A stretch of DNA of 64,000 nucleotides from Methylomonas sp. (GTDB lineage Bacteria > Pseudomonadota > Gammaproteobacteria > Methylococcales > Methylomonadaceae): positions 50,473 through 114,472 of the forward strand of contig JALSLW010000037.1 in the NCBI GenBank assembly GCA_026988155.1. The letters are read 5' to 3'. Shown in pieces: positions 34,763 to 45,206 of this stretch (position 1 is its first letter; every line of letters starts with the position of its first letter). Below the pieces are notes generated by a model. The model made no database searches, was not told the origin of the DNA, and saw only the letters and a program-made list of their open reading frames with translations. Made by a program: the position numbers and the translations under genes.

Positions 34763-35437
34763 TTAATTAACGCTCATTTTTAAGGCTGCAGCGGCCGGTA
34801 AAGGTGCTAAAACGGCTGACATAAAAAAAATGGCGATTAATATATTGATTTGAGCATCAACAGCTAAACCATTACCAGCCATTTCAACAGCATTGCTGGC
34901 AAAAATTAAAACGGGGATATAAAGCGGCAATACCAATAGCGATATAATCATCCCTCCCCGTCTTAGCCCAACCGTTAAAGAAACTCCAATTGAACCAATC
35001 AAACTTAAAACAGGTGTAGCTAAGACCAAAGTAAGCAGCAAAGTTCCCAACGCCTGTTCCGGCAGGCCTAAAAAAATCGCCAATAAAGGTGCGACCACCA
35101 ATAAGGGTAAACCTGTCACCATCCAATGAGCAATAATTTTAGCAAATACTAAAACAGTTAACGGATGAGAGCTTAACAGCATTTGTTCCAATGAACCATC
35201 ATCAAAATCGGAACGAAACAGACTGTCCAATGAAAGCATTACTGCCAATAGGGCTGACACCCAGATAATGCCTGGCGCCATCGCTTGCAGGAGCTTAGGG
35301 TTTGCGCCTACGCCTAAGGGAAATAAAGTAACCACAATGATAAAGAAAAAAATGGGATTGGCAATTTCAGCGCGCCGGCGAAATGCCAGAATCAAATCAC
35401 GCCTTATGATGGCAAAAAAAGCTGAAACTAATGACAT
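34763..35437 (-). CDS. ccmB: Haem exporter permease CcmB
   Basis: A 224-residue inner-membrane protein with six hydrophobic helices and the family segments FFIIVVTLFPLGVGAN and LDSLFRSDFDDGSLEQ. It forms the CcmAB ABC transporter, whose ATP hydrolysis drives release of holo-CcmE. It overlaps ccmA by 10 bases. Length matches the family (about 220). Confidence 0.96.
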   Translation of the reverse strand: MSLVSAFFAIIRRDLILAFRRRAEIANPIFFFIIVVTLFPLGVGANPKLLQAMAPGIIWVSALLAVMLSLDSLFRSDFDDGSLEQMLLSSHPLTVLVFAKIIAHWMVTGLPLLVVAPLLAIFLGLPEQALGTLLLTLVLATPVLSLIGSIGVSLTVGLRRGGMIISLLVLPLYIPVLIFASNAVEMAGNGLAVDAQINILIAIFFMSAVLAPLPAAAALKMSVN

Positions 35438-36066
35438 GCGGATAAATCTATTTTTTGTACATCGGCTTCGTGCAGAACAAGATCATGATGCGAAGTTAAA
35501 ATTATCATGCCGCCATTACTGACATGCTCATGCATCAGTGATTCAATTAATTTTATGCCTTGCTTATCTATGGAAGTAAATGGCTCATCAAGTATCCATA
35601 GACTATTTTTGGTGATCAGCAGTCTGGCCAAGGATAGTCGGCGCTTCTGTCCTGCCGAAAGTGATTGAACTAAAGAGTCATCATAGCCGGCCAGGTGTAC
35701 TTTATCTAAAACCTGTTCAATAGAATAGTCCCCTGGCCGACTAAGTGCCAAAGACATCTTAAGGTTTTCCAGCACTGTCAATTCCTGCTTCACACCATCC
35801 AGGTGACCGACATAAGCCATTTCAGAATAGTACTCACTCTCCTTTAAGGCGGTATCGCACCAAAACATTTCACCTTCATCCTGTTCTCTAAAGCCACAGA
35901 TTATACGAAGCAAAGAGGTTTTTCCACAGCCATTTTTACCTTCCAGCAGTAGAACTTGATGATTATTAAGCTTGAAGTTCAATCCTTCAAACAGAATTCG
36001 GTCATCTCGAATACAGCTTAAATTGGTTGCTTCAAAAGATCGGCTATCTGAAAAGGAGCTATCCAT
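35428..36066 (-). CDS. ccmA: Haem exporter ATP-binding protein CcmA
   Basis: A 212-residue ABC ATPase: Walker A GKNGCGKTS (near residue 43), signature LSAGQKRRLSLARLL (near 138) and Walker B LWILDEPFTSID (near 159). With CcmB it powers haem handover from CcmC to CcmE. It is the first gene of the ccmABCDEFGHI-hemN unit, so the operon promoter lies upstream of 36066. Confidence 0.96.
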   Translation of the reverse strand: MDSSFSDSRSFEATNLSCIRDDRILFEGLNFKLNNHQVLLLEGKNGCGKTSLLRIICGFREQDEGEMFWCDTALKESEYYSEMAYVGHLDGVKQELTVLENLKMSLALSRPGDYSIEQVLDKVHLAGYDDSLVQSLSAGQKRRLSLARLLITKNSLWILDEPFTSIDKQGIKLIESLMHEHVSNGGMIILTSHHDLVLHEADVQKIDLSACH

Positions 36067-36361
36067 GGGCGTCTGAAACTTACTTGAGTAAATAAGTCGC
36101 TTATAATATCAATAACACGCGCCTGTTCCCAGCCCATCTAATATTTTATTTAAGCCGTGTTAATTTGTGACGAAGAATTATAGAGTGAGAAATAGGAAAA
36201 TAGCCAAGGAATACCGTCTAGAACACAGATGCAAAATCATTCCAAAACATCACTAGCTAAATAATGCCATTAAATTTAAGTATGAGAAATATTTCTCAAA
36301 TGTCAATATTTCTGACACTAGCTAAAATAGCCGGCGCCAGAAACACTAAAAATACTTTGAT
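36067..36361. promoter_or_regulatory. ccm operon upstream region with palindromes
   Basis: A gene-free stretch that ought to hold the ccm promoter. A 16-bp perfect palindrome TGAGAAATATTTCTCA lies at 36283-36298, followed at once by TGTCAATATTTCTGACA (36301-36317), an inverted TGTCA pair sharing the same AATATTTCT core. They are 217-250 bases upstream of ccmA and directly downstream of the VPLPA gene, so they could be operator sites or a weak stop signal for that gene. No -10/-35 pair stands out. Confidence 0.4.
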
Positions 36362-37177
36362 TTAAGATTTACGTCTCAAACCCAACAAGCCTAGCAGGGC
36401 TGGAGAAAATAAATAAAGTGCGGCAGGTACTGGAACCGCTGAAACACTCCCAAGTATCTGCAGATTATTATTATCAAAAGAAAAAGTACCTGTACTTAAT
36501 CCATCTGACAAGCCGCCATTTGTTCCATATGCACTCATTGCTCCATACAGAAAGAACTCATCACCATTATTAAGATCAAGAGTAGTTGTTAACGAAAAGT
36601 TCTGATCGCCTGTTGCATTAAAAATAGAATCTGATTCATACGAACTGTAAGGAAGACCCTCTCCTAAATAGCCTGAAACATTCCCGTCATCAAATGCAAA
36701 TTCCAAAGAAGACTCAACTCCCCATGCTGATACATCAAACAAACCCACAGAACCTCGCAAGCCAGAACCAGTACCGCTCATATTGCTGTGAAAATTTGCA
36801 GTAACTGTAATAGTAGCGGCTAAACTGCCAGTATATTGATAACGCTGCACCCCTTGCGCACCTGACCACCGGGCTCCGAAAGCTGGTGCATTTCCATATG
36901 CTTTCAAAATAGGCGTACCATCTGTCGCATCCAGTGTTGCGTATGCCTGTGCAGATGAGTCGACATTTACTGATGAAGAATCAGTAAACCATGCACCACC
37001 ATTTGAAACAAAATTGCTAGGTCCTGAACAAACATTTGAACCCGCAATACCACAGCCAGAAGAGTATTCCGTATAATTAGTTCTAGCTCCATGCGTAAAG
37101 GGTACTGGTGCTGAAGTTACCGCCATGGCGACTGAACTAGCAGACCAAATCAATAATCCTGTCATTAGTTTTTTCAT
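36362..37177 (-). CDS. VPLPA-CTERM type secreted protein
   Basis: A 271-residue exported protein. It starts MKKLMTGLLIWSASSVAMAV, a clear signal peptide, with a good ribosome binding site (AGGA). The ORF is open to 37330 but that extension looks non-coding. The C-terminus VPVPAALYLFSPALLGLLG followed by LRRKS is the VPLPA variant of the PEP-CTERM sorting tail: motif, hydrophobic helix, basic end. The body is rich in Gly, Ser, Asn and Tyr with two cysteines (CGIAGSNVC) near residue 42-50 and no enzyme domain I recognise. It is probably cargo of an exosortase-type system encoded elsewhere, like the protein at 3677-4480. A sigma-54-like site lies about 97 bases upstream. Confidence 0.85.
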   Translation of the reverse strand: MKKLMTGLLIWSASSVAMAVTSAPVPFTHGARTNYTEYSSGCGIAGSNVCSGPSNFVSNGGAWFTDSSSVNVDSSAQAYATLDATDGTPILKAYGNAPAFGARWSGAQGVQRYQYTGSLAATITVTANFHSNMSGTGSGLRGSVGLFDVSAWGVESSLEFAFDDGNVSGYLGEGLPYSSYESDSIFNATGDQNFSLTTTLDLNNGDEFFLYGAMSAYGTNGGLSDGLSTGTFSFDNNNLQILGSVSAVPVPAALYLFSPALLGLLGLRRKS

Positions 37178-37273
37178 TATTATTCCTATTGCGATGTAAA
37201 TAGATAGATAAGAATGGTTTACCTTTCCAATTCTTACTATAAAAACCAACCATTTGATTTTTATGCAATAGAA

Positions 37274-37287
37274 GCAAAAATTATACC
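37274..37287 (-). promoter_or_regulatory. Possible sigma-54 type promoter of the VPLPA gene
   Basis: On the minus strand the bases CCGGTATAATTTTTGCTTC hold GG and GC exactly 10 bases apart, with a good -12 half (TTTGCT) but a weak -24 half (CGGTAT in place of TGGCAC). Transcription would begin about 85 bases before the ATG. The rest of 37178-37507 holds no supported gene. Confidence 0.35.
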
Positions 37288-37507
37288 GGACAATCAAGTA
37301 ATTGTTTTTATTAAGAAATTTAAAAGCCAAATCGTTACAAGCAATTTAACTGTAAAAAAAACTGTCACTTCACTACCTATCATCTATGGCTTGGTGGCAT
37401 TACCGATAGGCATTTCTATAAAAATATACTGGAATGAACTGCAAGCGCTATTGCAATCACGGTCTGGGGTATATTGTCTTATTGAGGCATCACCCTCAAT
37501 AAACAGA

Positions 37508-38644
37508 TTATGAAGCCAGGCGGGGTTTATCGGCAGCAACATCTTCTACAGGCTCACCACTGGCAGCTCTATTTCTTCCATTGTTCTTAGCTGAATATAA
37601 GGCAGAATCTGCTGAATGAATTAATTTTTTGGATATATCAGCAGTACTGACAGAAGCGGACTTACTAGGCTGATAGGTTGATAAGCCAATTGAAATAGTT
37701 ATTTTAATGCTATTGTCGCTATAAACTAAAGGGAGCTGTTCAATGCTCTGTCTAATCCTTTCTGCAATATCCACAGCCATTGTTTCAGGTATGTTGGACA
37801 GCAATGCGACAAACTCTTCACCGCCATAACGGGCCAACACATCATTGCTTCTTAGCTGCTGCTTGATAACACCTGCAACTAAAGATAAAACGTAATCTCC
37901 AGCCTGATGGCCATAGGTATCATTTACCTGTTTAAAATGATCAATATCCAAAAACAGACAGCTTAACGGCTCGCCATTACGCTGACTCCTATCCACCTCT
38001 TCACCTATCCGCTGCTCAAGAAACCGCCTGTTATTGACACCTGTTAAAGTGTCAATAAGACTGGTTCTTCGCATCATCTCAAAATTAAGGTTATTTTCAA
38101 GGCAAATGCTGACTACAGACACCATATGTTCAATAAAGTCTGTTGCCATGTCATTGATAAATCTATTGGGCGTATAGCTTCCAAAATTTAACGACCCCAA
38201 GTATTTTCCACGCCGTCTGAGCGGAATAATGGCAACAGACACGGGCTTTTTTTCCTGCTTGGGGAAAAAACCGGCACAGCTAGACTGCTTATAAGCACCT
38301 AGAAACGGAGTAGAGGGTATGCCAAAGATATTTTTTAGCTGTTCATTATCCTTTAGCAATACAAATGCATCGTTATTCTGATAATCATAATCATCATCAC
38401 TAAGAAAACCTGCTATTTCAGATTTCTCATCAATTAAACAAAAACTGATCATATCCAAATCAAAGAATGGTTTTGCCTCTTCCAGCAGATGATCAATCAT
38501 TTCTGCCAATGAATTTAGATTTAGCAATCTCATCTCAAACACCTGAAACCGTTTTAGAGTCAGACTGTTATGCTGGACTCGGTCAAGCATGCCATCCAAA
38601 TGACTTTGCAAAACACGTAAGTCCGTATTGATATCATCTTCCAA
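37508..38644 (-). CDS. GAF/DUF484-like sensor diguanylate cyclase
   Basis: A 378-residue protein: an N-terminal helix and a GAF-like sensor region (about residues 35-190) resembling DUF484 proteins, then a GGDEF domain (about 200-360). The active-site loop is YGGEEF (near 290) with the metal ligand D in LFLDIDHFK and the LTGVNNRRFLEQR start. It should make cyclic di-GMP. The inhibitory I-site RxxD sits as RSND near the loop (LRSNDVLARYGGEEF), so product feedback is likely. No transmembrane segment is evident, so it is cytoplasmic. It diverges from ligA with 145 bases between starts. Confidence 0.9.
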   Translation of the reverse strand: MEDDINTDLRVLQSHLDGMLDRVQHNSLTLKRFQVFEMRLLNLNSLAEMIDHLLEEAKPFFDLDMISFCLIDEKSEIAGFLSDDDYDYQNNDAFVLLKDNEQLKNIFGIPSTPFLGAYKQSSCAGFFPKQEKKPVSVAIIPLRRRGKYLGSLNFGSYTPNRFINDMATDFIEHMVSVVSICLENNLNFEMMRRTSLIDTLTGVNNRRFLEQRIGEEVDRSQRNGEPLSCLFLDIDHFKQVNDTYGHQAGDYVLSLVAGVIKQQLRSNDVLARYGGEEFVALLSNIPETMAVDIAERIRQSIEQLPLVYSDNSIKITISIGLSTYQPSKSASVSTADISKKLIHSADSALYSAKNNGRNRAASGEPVEDVAADKPRLAS

Positions 38645-38783
38645 GCTAACTTCTCTATAATGTGATTAATCCCGTTAAATTCTAGCAGTTAAACACAAAG
38701 TTACAAATAAAAATGTGCAGTACCATGTTAAAATCATTGCGTACAATAACCTCAGTCCTGTCCAGTCAAGCCCACACCTATAA

Positions 38784-40823
<2,040 letters not shown>

Positions 40824-40907
40824 TCGAAGCAAAGTGTTGCATGCATCATCTTGGCGGCCCGCCTAAAGGAGCTGGAAATAAATATTCAGCCTAGCCCCTA
40901 AGCCTCA

Positions 40908-41429
40908 TCAATTCTTTAATTTTTCCAGAAAACCGCTAGCATCTACAGGTACAGACTCAGGCACTATAATTTCTCCCAGCTCAACCATGGCTTTTTTATA
41001 AACTTTGCGCTTAAAATAAATCACATCTTTCAATGGATACCAGTAATCCACCCATCGCCAGCCATCAAACTCCTGCTTTGCGCCACAGTCAAAACGCACC
41101 ATAGCTTCATCACTCACCAAGCGTAAAATATACCAAATCTGTTTTTGTCCTATGCATAGTGGCATTGAATTTTTTCTAATATATTTATCCGGCAGCTTAT
41201 ACCTCAGCCAGTAACGAGTGCGACCAAGCAACTCCACATGCTCCGCCTGCAACCCAGTTTCTTCCCACAATTCCCGGTACATTGCCACTTGCGGATCTTC
41301 ATTGCAATCTATGCCTCCCTGTGGAAATTGCCACGAGTTCATCCCTTTGCGTTTGGCCCAAAACACATGCCCTTTATCATTACAAAGGATAATCCCAACA
41401 TTGGGCCGGTACCCTTTACAGTCTATCAT
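40908..41429 (-). CDS. rppH: RNA pyrophosphohydrolase RppH
   Basis: A 173-residue Nudix hydrolase that removes pyrophosphate from the 5' end of mRNA and so triggers decay by RNase E. It starts [17 protein letters not shown], very near E. coli RppH, and has a perfect Nudix box from [16 protein letters not shown] through LWEETGL (about residues 38-60). The strong AAGGAGG upstream sits about 18 bases before the ATG, farther than usual. It diverges from a HAD phosphatase gene; that pairing is common in gammaproteobacteria. Confidence 0.96.
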   Translation of the reverse strand: MIDCKGYRPNVGIILCNDKGHVFWAKRKGMNSWQFPQGGIDCNEDPQVAMYRELWEETGLQAEHVELLGRTRYWLRYKLPDKYIRKNSMPLCIGQKQIWYILRLVSDEAMVRFDCGAKQEFDGWRWVDYWYPLKDVIYFKRKVYKKAMVELGEIIVPESVPVDASGFLEKLKN

Positions 41430-41811
41430 CTGAAAACCTGTTATTAGCCTCCTTATATTTTAATTGTATATTCAAACAATCACTATTGTTAATCTAGCAG
41501 CAAAAACACTATGAATATCATCACCTGACCTACAGATTCACACCTCCCAAAGAAGGCTGCGGGTACTTAATGAAGAAAGTCAAAATTATACAAGACGGTT
41601 AAAACTTACAAGATCACAATAAAATTACGCAATCCAAGCCTCATCCATCTTAACTAAAATGCAATATACAACTTATGCTATTTATAGCCAGCTGTTCAAA
41701 TGTTAAAATTAAAAGATAAGTCAGTATTAAAATCAATGTGGCCATTGTTCCATAAATAAACTACTGACGCTATAGTCCTTTTTCTTTTATTTTCCCAGAC
41801 AGGTTTTAAAC
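41430..41811. promoter_or_regulatory. Divergent region rppH / HAD gene
   Basis: A 382-base AT-rich stretch with no supported ORF on either strand. It must hold both promoters. I saw no repeat, operator or riboswitch that I could defend. Confidence 0.35.
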
Positions 41812-42468
41812 GTGAGCTTAGCGATTTTTGATTTAGACAATACCCTTATTTCAGACGACAGTGATTATTTGTGGGGGCAGTTTCTTGTCGACCAGGGAAT
41901 AGTTGACAAAGTGCAATATGAAGAGGCAAACGCCAAGTTTTATGAAGATTATAAACAGGGTGAGCTAGACATTGTTGAATTCTTGCATTTTTCTTTGGCA
42001 CCGCTAGCTAACAACGATCCAGAGCAGCTGTATAAATGGAGGGCGCAATTCATAGAAGAAATTATCAAACCCATCCAATTAAAACCGGCAATCAGACTCG
42101 TTAATAAGCATCGCTTTAGAGGTGATACCGTTATGATTATCACTGCAACCAACCGCTTTGTAACTGAACCCATCGCAAAGTTGTTTGGAATAGATATTTT
42201 ACTCGCCACTACCCCCGAGTTTATTGATGGTCGCTATACTGGGAATTTTGAAGGTACACCCTGCTTTCAGGAAGGAAAAGTGCATTTGTTGAATCAATGG
42301 CTAGAGAGCTCTACGGAGACAATGGAAAACAGCTGGTTTTATAGCGACTCGTATAACGATTTAGCTCTTTTAAAACTTGTTGATAACCCTGTTGCAGTCG
42401 ATCCAGATGAAAAACTAGGCCAGCATGCAATAGAAGAAAAATGGACTAGCATCAGCTTAAGGAGTTAA
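41812..42468 (+). CDS. HAD-IB family phosphatase (SerB-like)
   Basis: A 218-residue HAD hydrolase with a GTG start. The nucleophile motif FDLDNTLIS is at residues 6-14 (D7, D9), motif II ITATNR near 110, and motif III/IV SDSYNDLALL near 182. Helical cap residues place it in the HAD-IB/phosphoserine-phosphatase-like group; it resembles the small HAD-IB proteins found next to rppH in other gammaproteobacteria. The substrate is not known; phosphoserine, histidinol phosphate or lysophospholipid phosphate are possibilities. Confidence 0.85.
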   Translation: MSLAIFDLDNTLISDDSDYLWGQFLVDQGIVDKVQYEEANAKFYEDYKQGELDIVEFLHFSLAPLANNDPEQLYKWRAQFIEEIIKPIQLKPAIRLVNKHRFRGDTVMIITATNRFVTEPIAKLFGIDILLATTPEFIDGRYTGNFEGTPCFQEGKVHLLNQWLESSTETMENSWFYSDSYNDLALLKLVDNPVAVDPDEKLGQHAIEEKWTSISLRS

Positions 42469-42535
42469 AACAGTCTAAAACAGCAATGTCAAAGAAATAT
42501 CGGGGAGGAGGTGTGCTAGTAGTGTTTAACAGAAA

Positions 42536-42609
42536 TGGAGGCTGCGACCGGAATCGAACCGGTGTAGATGGCTTTGCAGGCCACTGCATAACCATTTTGC
42601 TACGCAGCC
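42536..42609 (-). tRNA. tRNA-Cys (GCA)
   Basis: Read on the minus strand the gene starts GGCTGCG and ends CGCAGCC-T-CCA, a closed 7-bp acceptor stem with discriminator U and an encoded CCA. The anticodon loop CTGCAAA gives anticodon GCA. The T arm has GGTTCGATTCC. Discriminator U is typical of tRNA-Cys. Confidence 0.97.
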
Positions 42610-42636
42610 CTATAAAGGGAATCAATCTCAATAAAT

Positions 42637-42663
42637 AAAAAGCCGCGATAAACGCGGCTTTTT
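42637..42663. terminator. Rho-independent terminator between two tRNA genes
   Basis: A perfect 11-bp stem (AAAAAGCCGCG at 42637-42647, CGCGGCTTTTT at 42653-42663) around the loop ATAAA. It lies after tRNA-Gly and before tRNA-Cys on the minus strand, so the two tRNAs may be transcribed separately, or tRNA-Cys may depend on read-through. Confidence 0.92.
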
Positions 42664-42671
42664 GAATACAT

Positions 42672-42746
42672 TGGAGCGGGAAACGAGGCTCGAACTCGCG
42701 ACCCCAACCTTGGCAAGGTTGTGCTCTACCACTGAGCTATTCCCGC
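42672..42746 (-). tRNA. tRNA-Gly (GCC)
   Basis: The minus strand reads GCGGGAATAGCTCAGTGGTA at the start and TTCCCGC-T-CCA at the end: a complete acceptor stem and encoded CCA. The anticodon loop in CCTTGCCAAGG gives GCC. D and T arms are standard (AGCTCAGTGGTAGAGC, GAGTTCGAGCC). Confidence 0.98.
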
Positions 42747-42795
42747 TAATCAATTTATTCGACTATTATAACTGGTATTTAATACCTGTCAACAT

Positions 42796-43389
42796 TTAGT
42801 TCAAATTATTAGCTGTCGCCCACCCCTTACGACCTGTGCACTCACCAGAATCAAGAATTTCAAGCTCTACAAATTTTGCACCGCCAAAAGCTTCCTGTAT
42901 TTGCAACAATTTAACTTTTGTACCTAAAGGCATATGCCTGCATGTACCTTCATTACCTTCTTTCTCAGATTCATCATAGGCGGCCATTGAACCAGGAACC
43001 GCAACCAATCTGATTTTTGCATTGTCACCATAGCTATTTACACCTTTTAAAGTATAAGTATTGCCAATTGCTAAATTGACTGCTTTGCGCGATGGAATGG
43101 GGTTATTGCTGCCACCGCTAAAAAGCATAAAAACAATGACCAGCAGCAAACCGCCTATGGCTCCAAAAAAAACTTTGGGATTTGATTCTTTAAAACCCAT
43201 TATTTTGGAAACAACATTACCCTCTTCGACTGTTTCAACAGCATCTTCTATCGTATCCGATACCGCTTCAACCACATCTTCCGCCGCATCCGATACTGTA
43301 TCAGCCACCTTTTCTGCGGCATCCTTCAAATTCTCAACCACATCCTCAACTGAATCAATTGATTCATTCTGGTTTCCATCATTACTCAT
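42796..43389 (-). CDS. Membrane-anchored protein with acidic helical N-terminus and SH3-like C-terminus
   Basis: A 197-residue protein of unknown function. Residues 10-58 are a highly acidic amphipathic region with repeated units such as DAAEKVADTV, DAAEDVVEAV and DTIEDAVETV, probably a coiled coil or apolipoprotein-like helix. A transmembrane helix follows (about 72-91). The C-terminal part (about 100-197) looks like a small beta domain with TYTLKGVNSYGDNAKIRLVAV and KGWATANNL, similar to an SH3-type fold, with two cysteines (near 146 and 184). A clear ribosome binding site (GAGGAGA) precedes the ATG. It is flanked by tRNA-Gly and an uncharacterised 526-residue protein. Confidence 0.75.
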   Translation of the reverse strand: MSNDGNQNESIDSVEDVVENLKDAAEKVADTVSDAAEDVVEAVSDTIEDAVETVEEGNVVSKIMGFKESNPKVFFGAIGGLLLVIVFMLFSGGSNNPIPSRKAVNLAIGNTYTLKGVNSYGDNAKIRLVAVPGSMAAYDESEKEGNEGTCRHMPLGTKVKLLQIQEAFGGAKFVELEILDSGECTGRKGWATANNLN

Positions 43390-43539
43390 ACTTGTCTCCT
43401 CTTAAAAAAATAAAAATGTGAAGAATAGCTCAATAAAGTACACATTTCTTTTATTATTATGTTATTTGCACAGATAAAGTACCATGCTGACAAAACTTTT
43501 CAAGTCATCATTTTATTTATTCCTAAAAAAATATTTTTT

Positions 43540-45120
43540 CTAAATAAAATCATAGCCTTTTTTATTCATTACCTGTTCCACCTGCTTCTCTTCAATTTGT
43601 CTGCATTCAAATTGCCAATACCCTAAGCCTATATTTTTCCTGTTGCCTAAAACAATAGGAAAATCTTTTCCATTCATAAAAAGCCTCATGCCATCTTCAT
43701 TTTTATGCTTAAAGGATTCTACAATAATGTAGCTTCTTTCTCCTGAATTGGTTTTTACCCCATAAAGCAAAGCTTTATGCCTGTCACTCTGTATATCAGC
43801 ATCAATATAAATATAACTGACCGCATAGGATATAGAAGCAATTGCTGACAGCTCAAAAATAATATTTTTATCCTGCTTGGGTATGACTATTTTTCTTACA
43901 ACACCCAGAACTCGCTTAGCTTCAGGCTCTTTAGTCTTTCTAAAGCTAACCAGGCTTCCTATTGACAGCCCCCCTTCTGTTTGAAACTTACAGGATAGCG
44001 CCCTATCAGAAAAAGATTCCGCCAAACTTTCAAGCGAACTATTACTATTCTTATCTGCAGTGTCCTGTAAGGAATGGGTGGCATCTAACCCTACAGCAAT
44101 AAATCGATCCAGCCGATCTGCAAAAAGAGACGCTCCCTTATATTCCTCTCCTTTCCAGCATTGCTGTATATATTCAAATAAACCAACAGACATCTTTTCA
44201 GAGGTGTTTTTTAAAACATGCATAGAACTGAATCTAGGCTCATCTTTACTGCTAAATTTATCTGATGCCTGAAGTGTTTTATATAATTTCAACAAATTCA
44301 GATACATCATAGATGAATCTGTCTGATTAGCCGATTTCTCCTTATAGGGTTCAGCATCTTCGTCCATTAAAATAATATATTGTATTTTTTGAGCCTTGAC
44401 AGGCTGCATTTCGATCCGGATAAAGTGACAGACCGTTCCTATAAATCTATAAACTTGCTGAATTTCTTTTTGCATTAACCCTGAGGGGTCAGTCAGGCTC
44501 AAAAGCAAAACTTGCTTATAGCAGTCTTCAGGCGTATTTACTTTACTTGGCAGGCTTGAAGTATCGACCACCTTTGCAGTTTCTTTTTTGCTCTTTACGC
44601 TCAGCTTGTAGAGCGAATGCAAATCAATCCATACCCAATCCGGAACCGACAAAAACATCATATAATGGCTAACAACAATTTCACTAAGCCCTTTCATTGT
44701 CCGCTGAATGGCTAGCGCAAGGTTTTTACCTTGGAACCATTTGGCATCACGGCCCGTTAATTCACGAATGGCTATCCAATAGCCAATAGTAAAATTCCTC
44801 TCAATTGAAACCAGCAAATTGAATATTTTCTGTTCATTTTCTCCCTTAGGGAACCCGGCCGTCATTAATCGAGAGCGCAGATAGTCTTCAATAAGCAAGA
44901 AAGAAGGTCTTAATAATTCTAAAGTATCAAGACGCAACTGTGCCGACATAGCTACTTTATTAAAATTTTCAATAAAGTCAAACAGCAAACGCGTTGATAA
45001 ACTGGGGTTTGCAATAGGCAACTCTGCCGTCCATTGATTAACAGCCTCCTTTTCATAAGGCGCAAGCAACTTTTCATTATCTTGCTGCGCTGGAATAACT
45101 AGAAAAAAAGAGTTTTTCAC
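43540..45120 (-). CDS. Uncharacterised 526-residue cytoplasmic protein, possibly cyclic di-GMP related
   Basis: No signal peptide or membrane helix. The N-terminal half is helical (LELLRPSFLLIEDYLRSRLM, then LVSIERNFTIGYWIAIRELT). The C-terminal part, from about residue 385 (GGLSIGSLVSFRKTK, VLGVVRKI), is a beta-rich domain reminiscent of PilZ domains, and similar long proteins in proteobacteria have been called cyclic di-GMP binding or PilZ-like. I could not find the RxxxR and D/NxSxxG motifs needed to be sure, so this link is tentative. It is preceded by the ABC module on the same strand after an 86-base gap, so it may lie in the same transcript. Confidence 0.6.
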   Translation of the reverse strand: MKNSFFLVIPAQQDNEKLLAPYEKEAVNQWTAELPIANPSLSTRLLFDFIENFNKVAMSAQLRLDTLELLRPSFLLIEDYLRSRLMTAGFPKGENEQKIFNLLVSIERNFTIGYWIAIRELTGRDAKWFQGKNLALAIQRTMKGLSEIVVSHYMMFLSVPDWVWIDLHSLYKLSVKSKKETAKVVDTSSLPSKVNTPEDCYKQVLLLSLTDPSGLMQKEIQQVYRFIGTVCHFIRIEMQPVKAQKIQYIILMDEDAEPYKEKSANQTDSSMMYLNLLKLYKTLQASDKFSSKDEPRFSSMHVLKNTSEKMSVGLFEYIQQCWKGEEYKGASLFADRLDRFIAVGLDATHSLQDTADKNSNSSLESLAESFSDRALSCKFQTEGGLSIGSLVSFRKTKEPEAKRVLGVVRKIVIPKQDKNIIFELSAIASISYAVSYIYIDADIQSDRHKALLYGVKTNSGERSYIIVESFKHKNEDGMRLFMNGKDFPIVLGNRKNIGLGYWQFECRQIEEKQVEQVMNKKGYDFI

Positions 45121-45206
45121 GAACTACCTATTTGCGAATTTTGATCAAATCGAATTAAGTTTAGACTAAATTAGAATGAGTTTGCTGGTATTTTAAAGAA
45201 TTTGCA

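Noticed and set aside
37178..37330. Upstream extension of the VPLPA gene by 51 residues
   Set aside because: It would hide the clear signal peptide and ignore the AGGA ribosome binding site before 37177.
37214..37513. 99-residue + strand ORF upstream of the VPLPA gene
   Set aside because: Covers a likely promoter region and runs into the GGDEF gene end; no recognisable domain and no good ribosome binding site.
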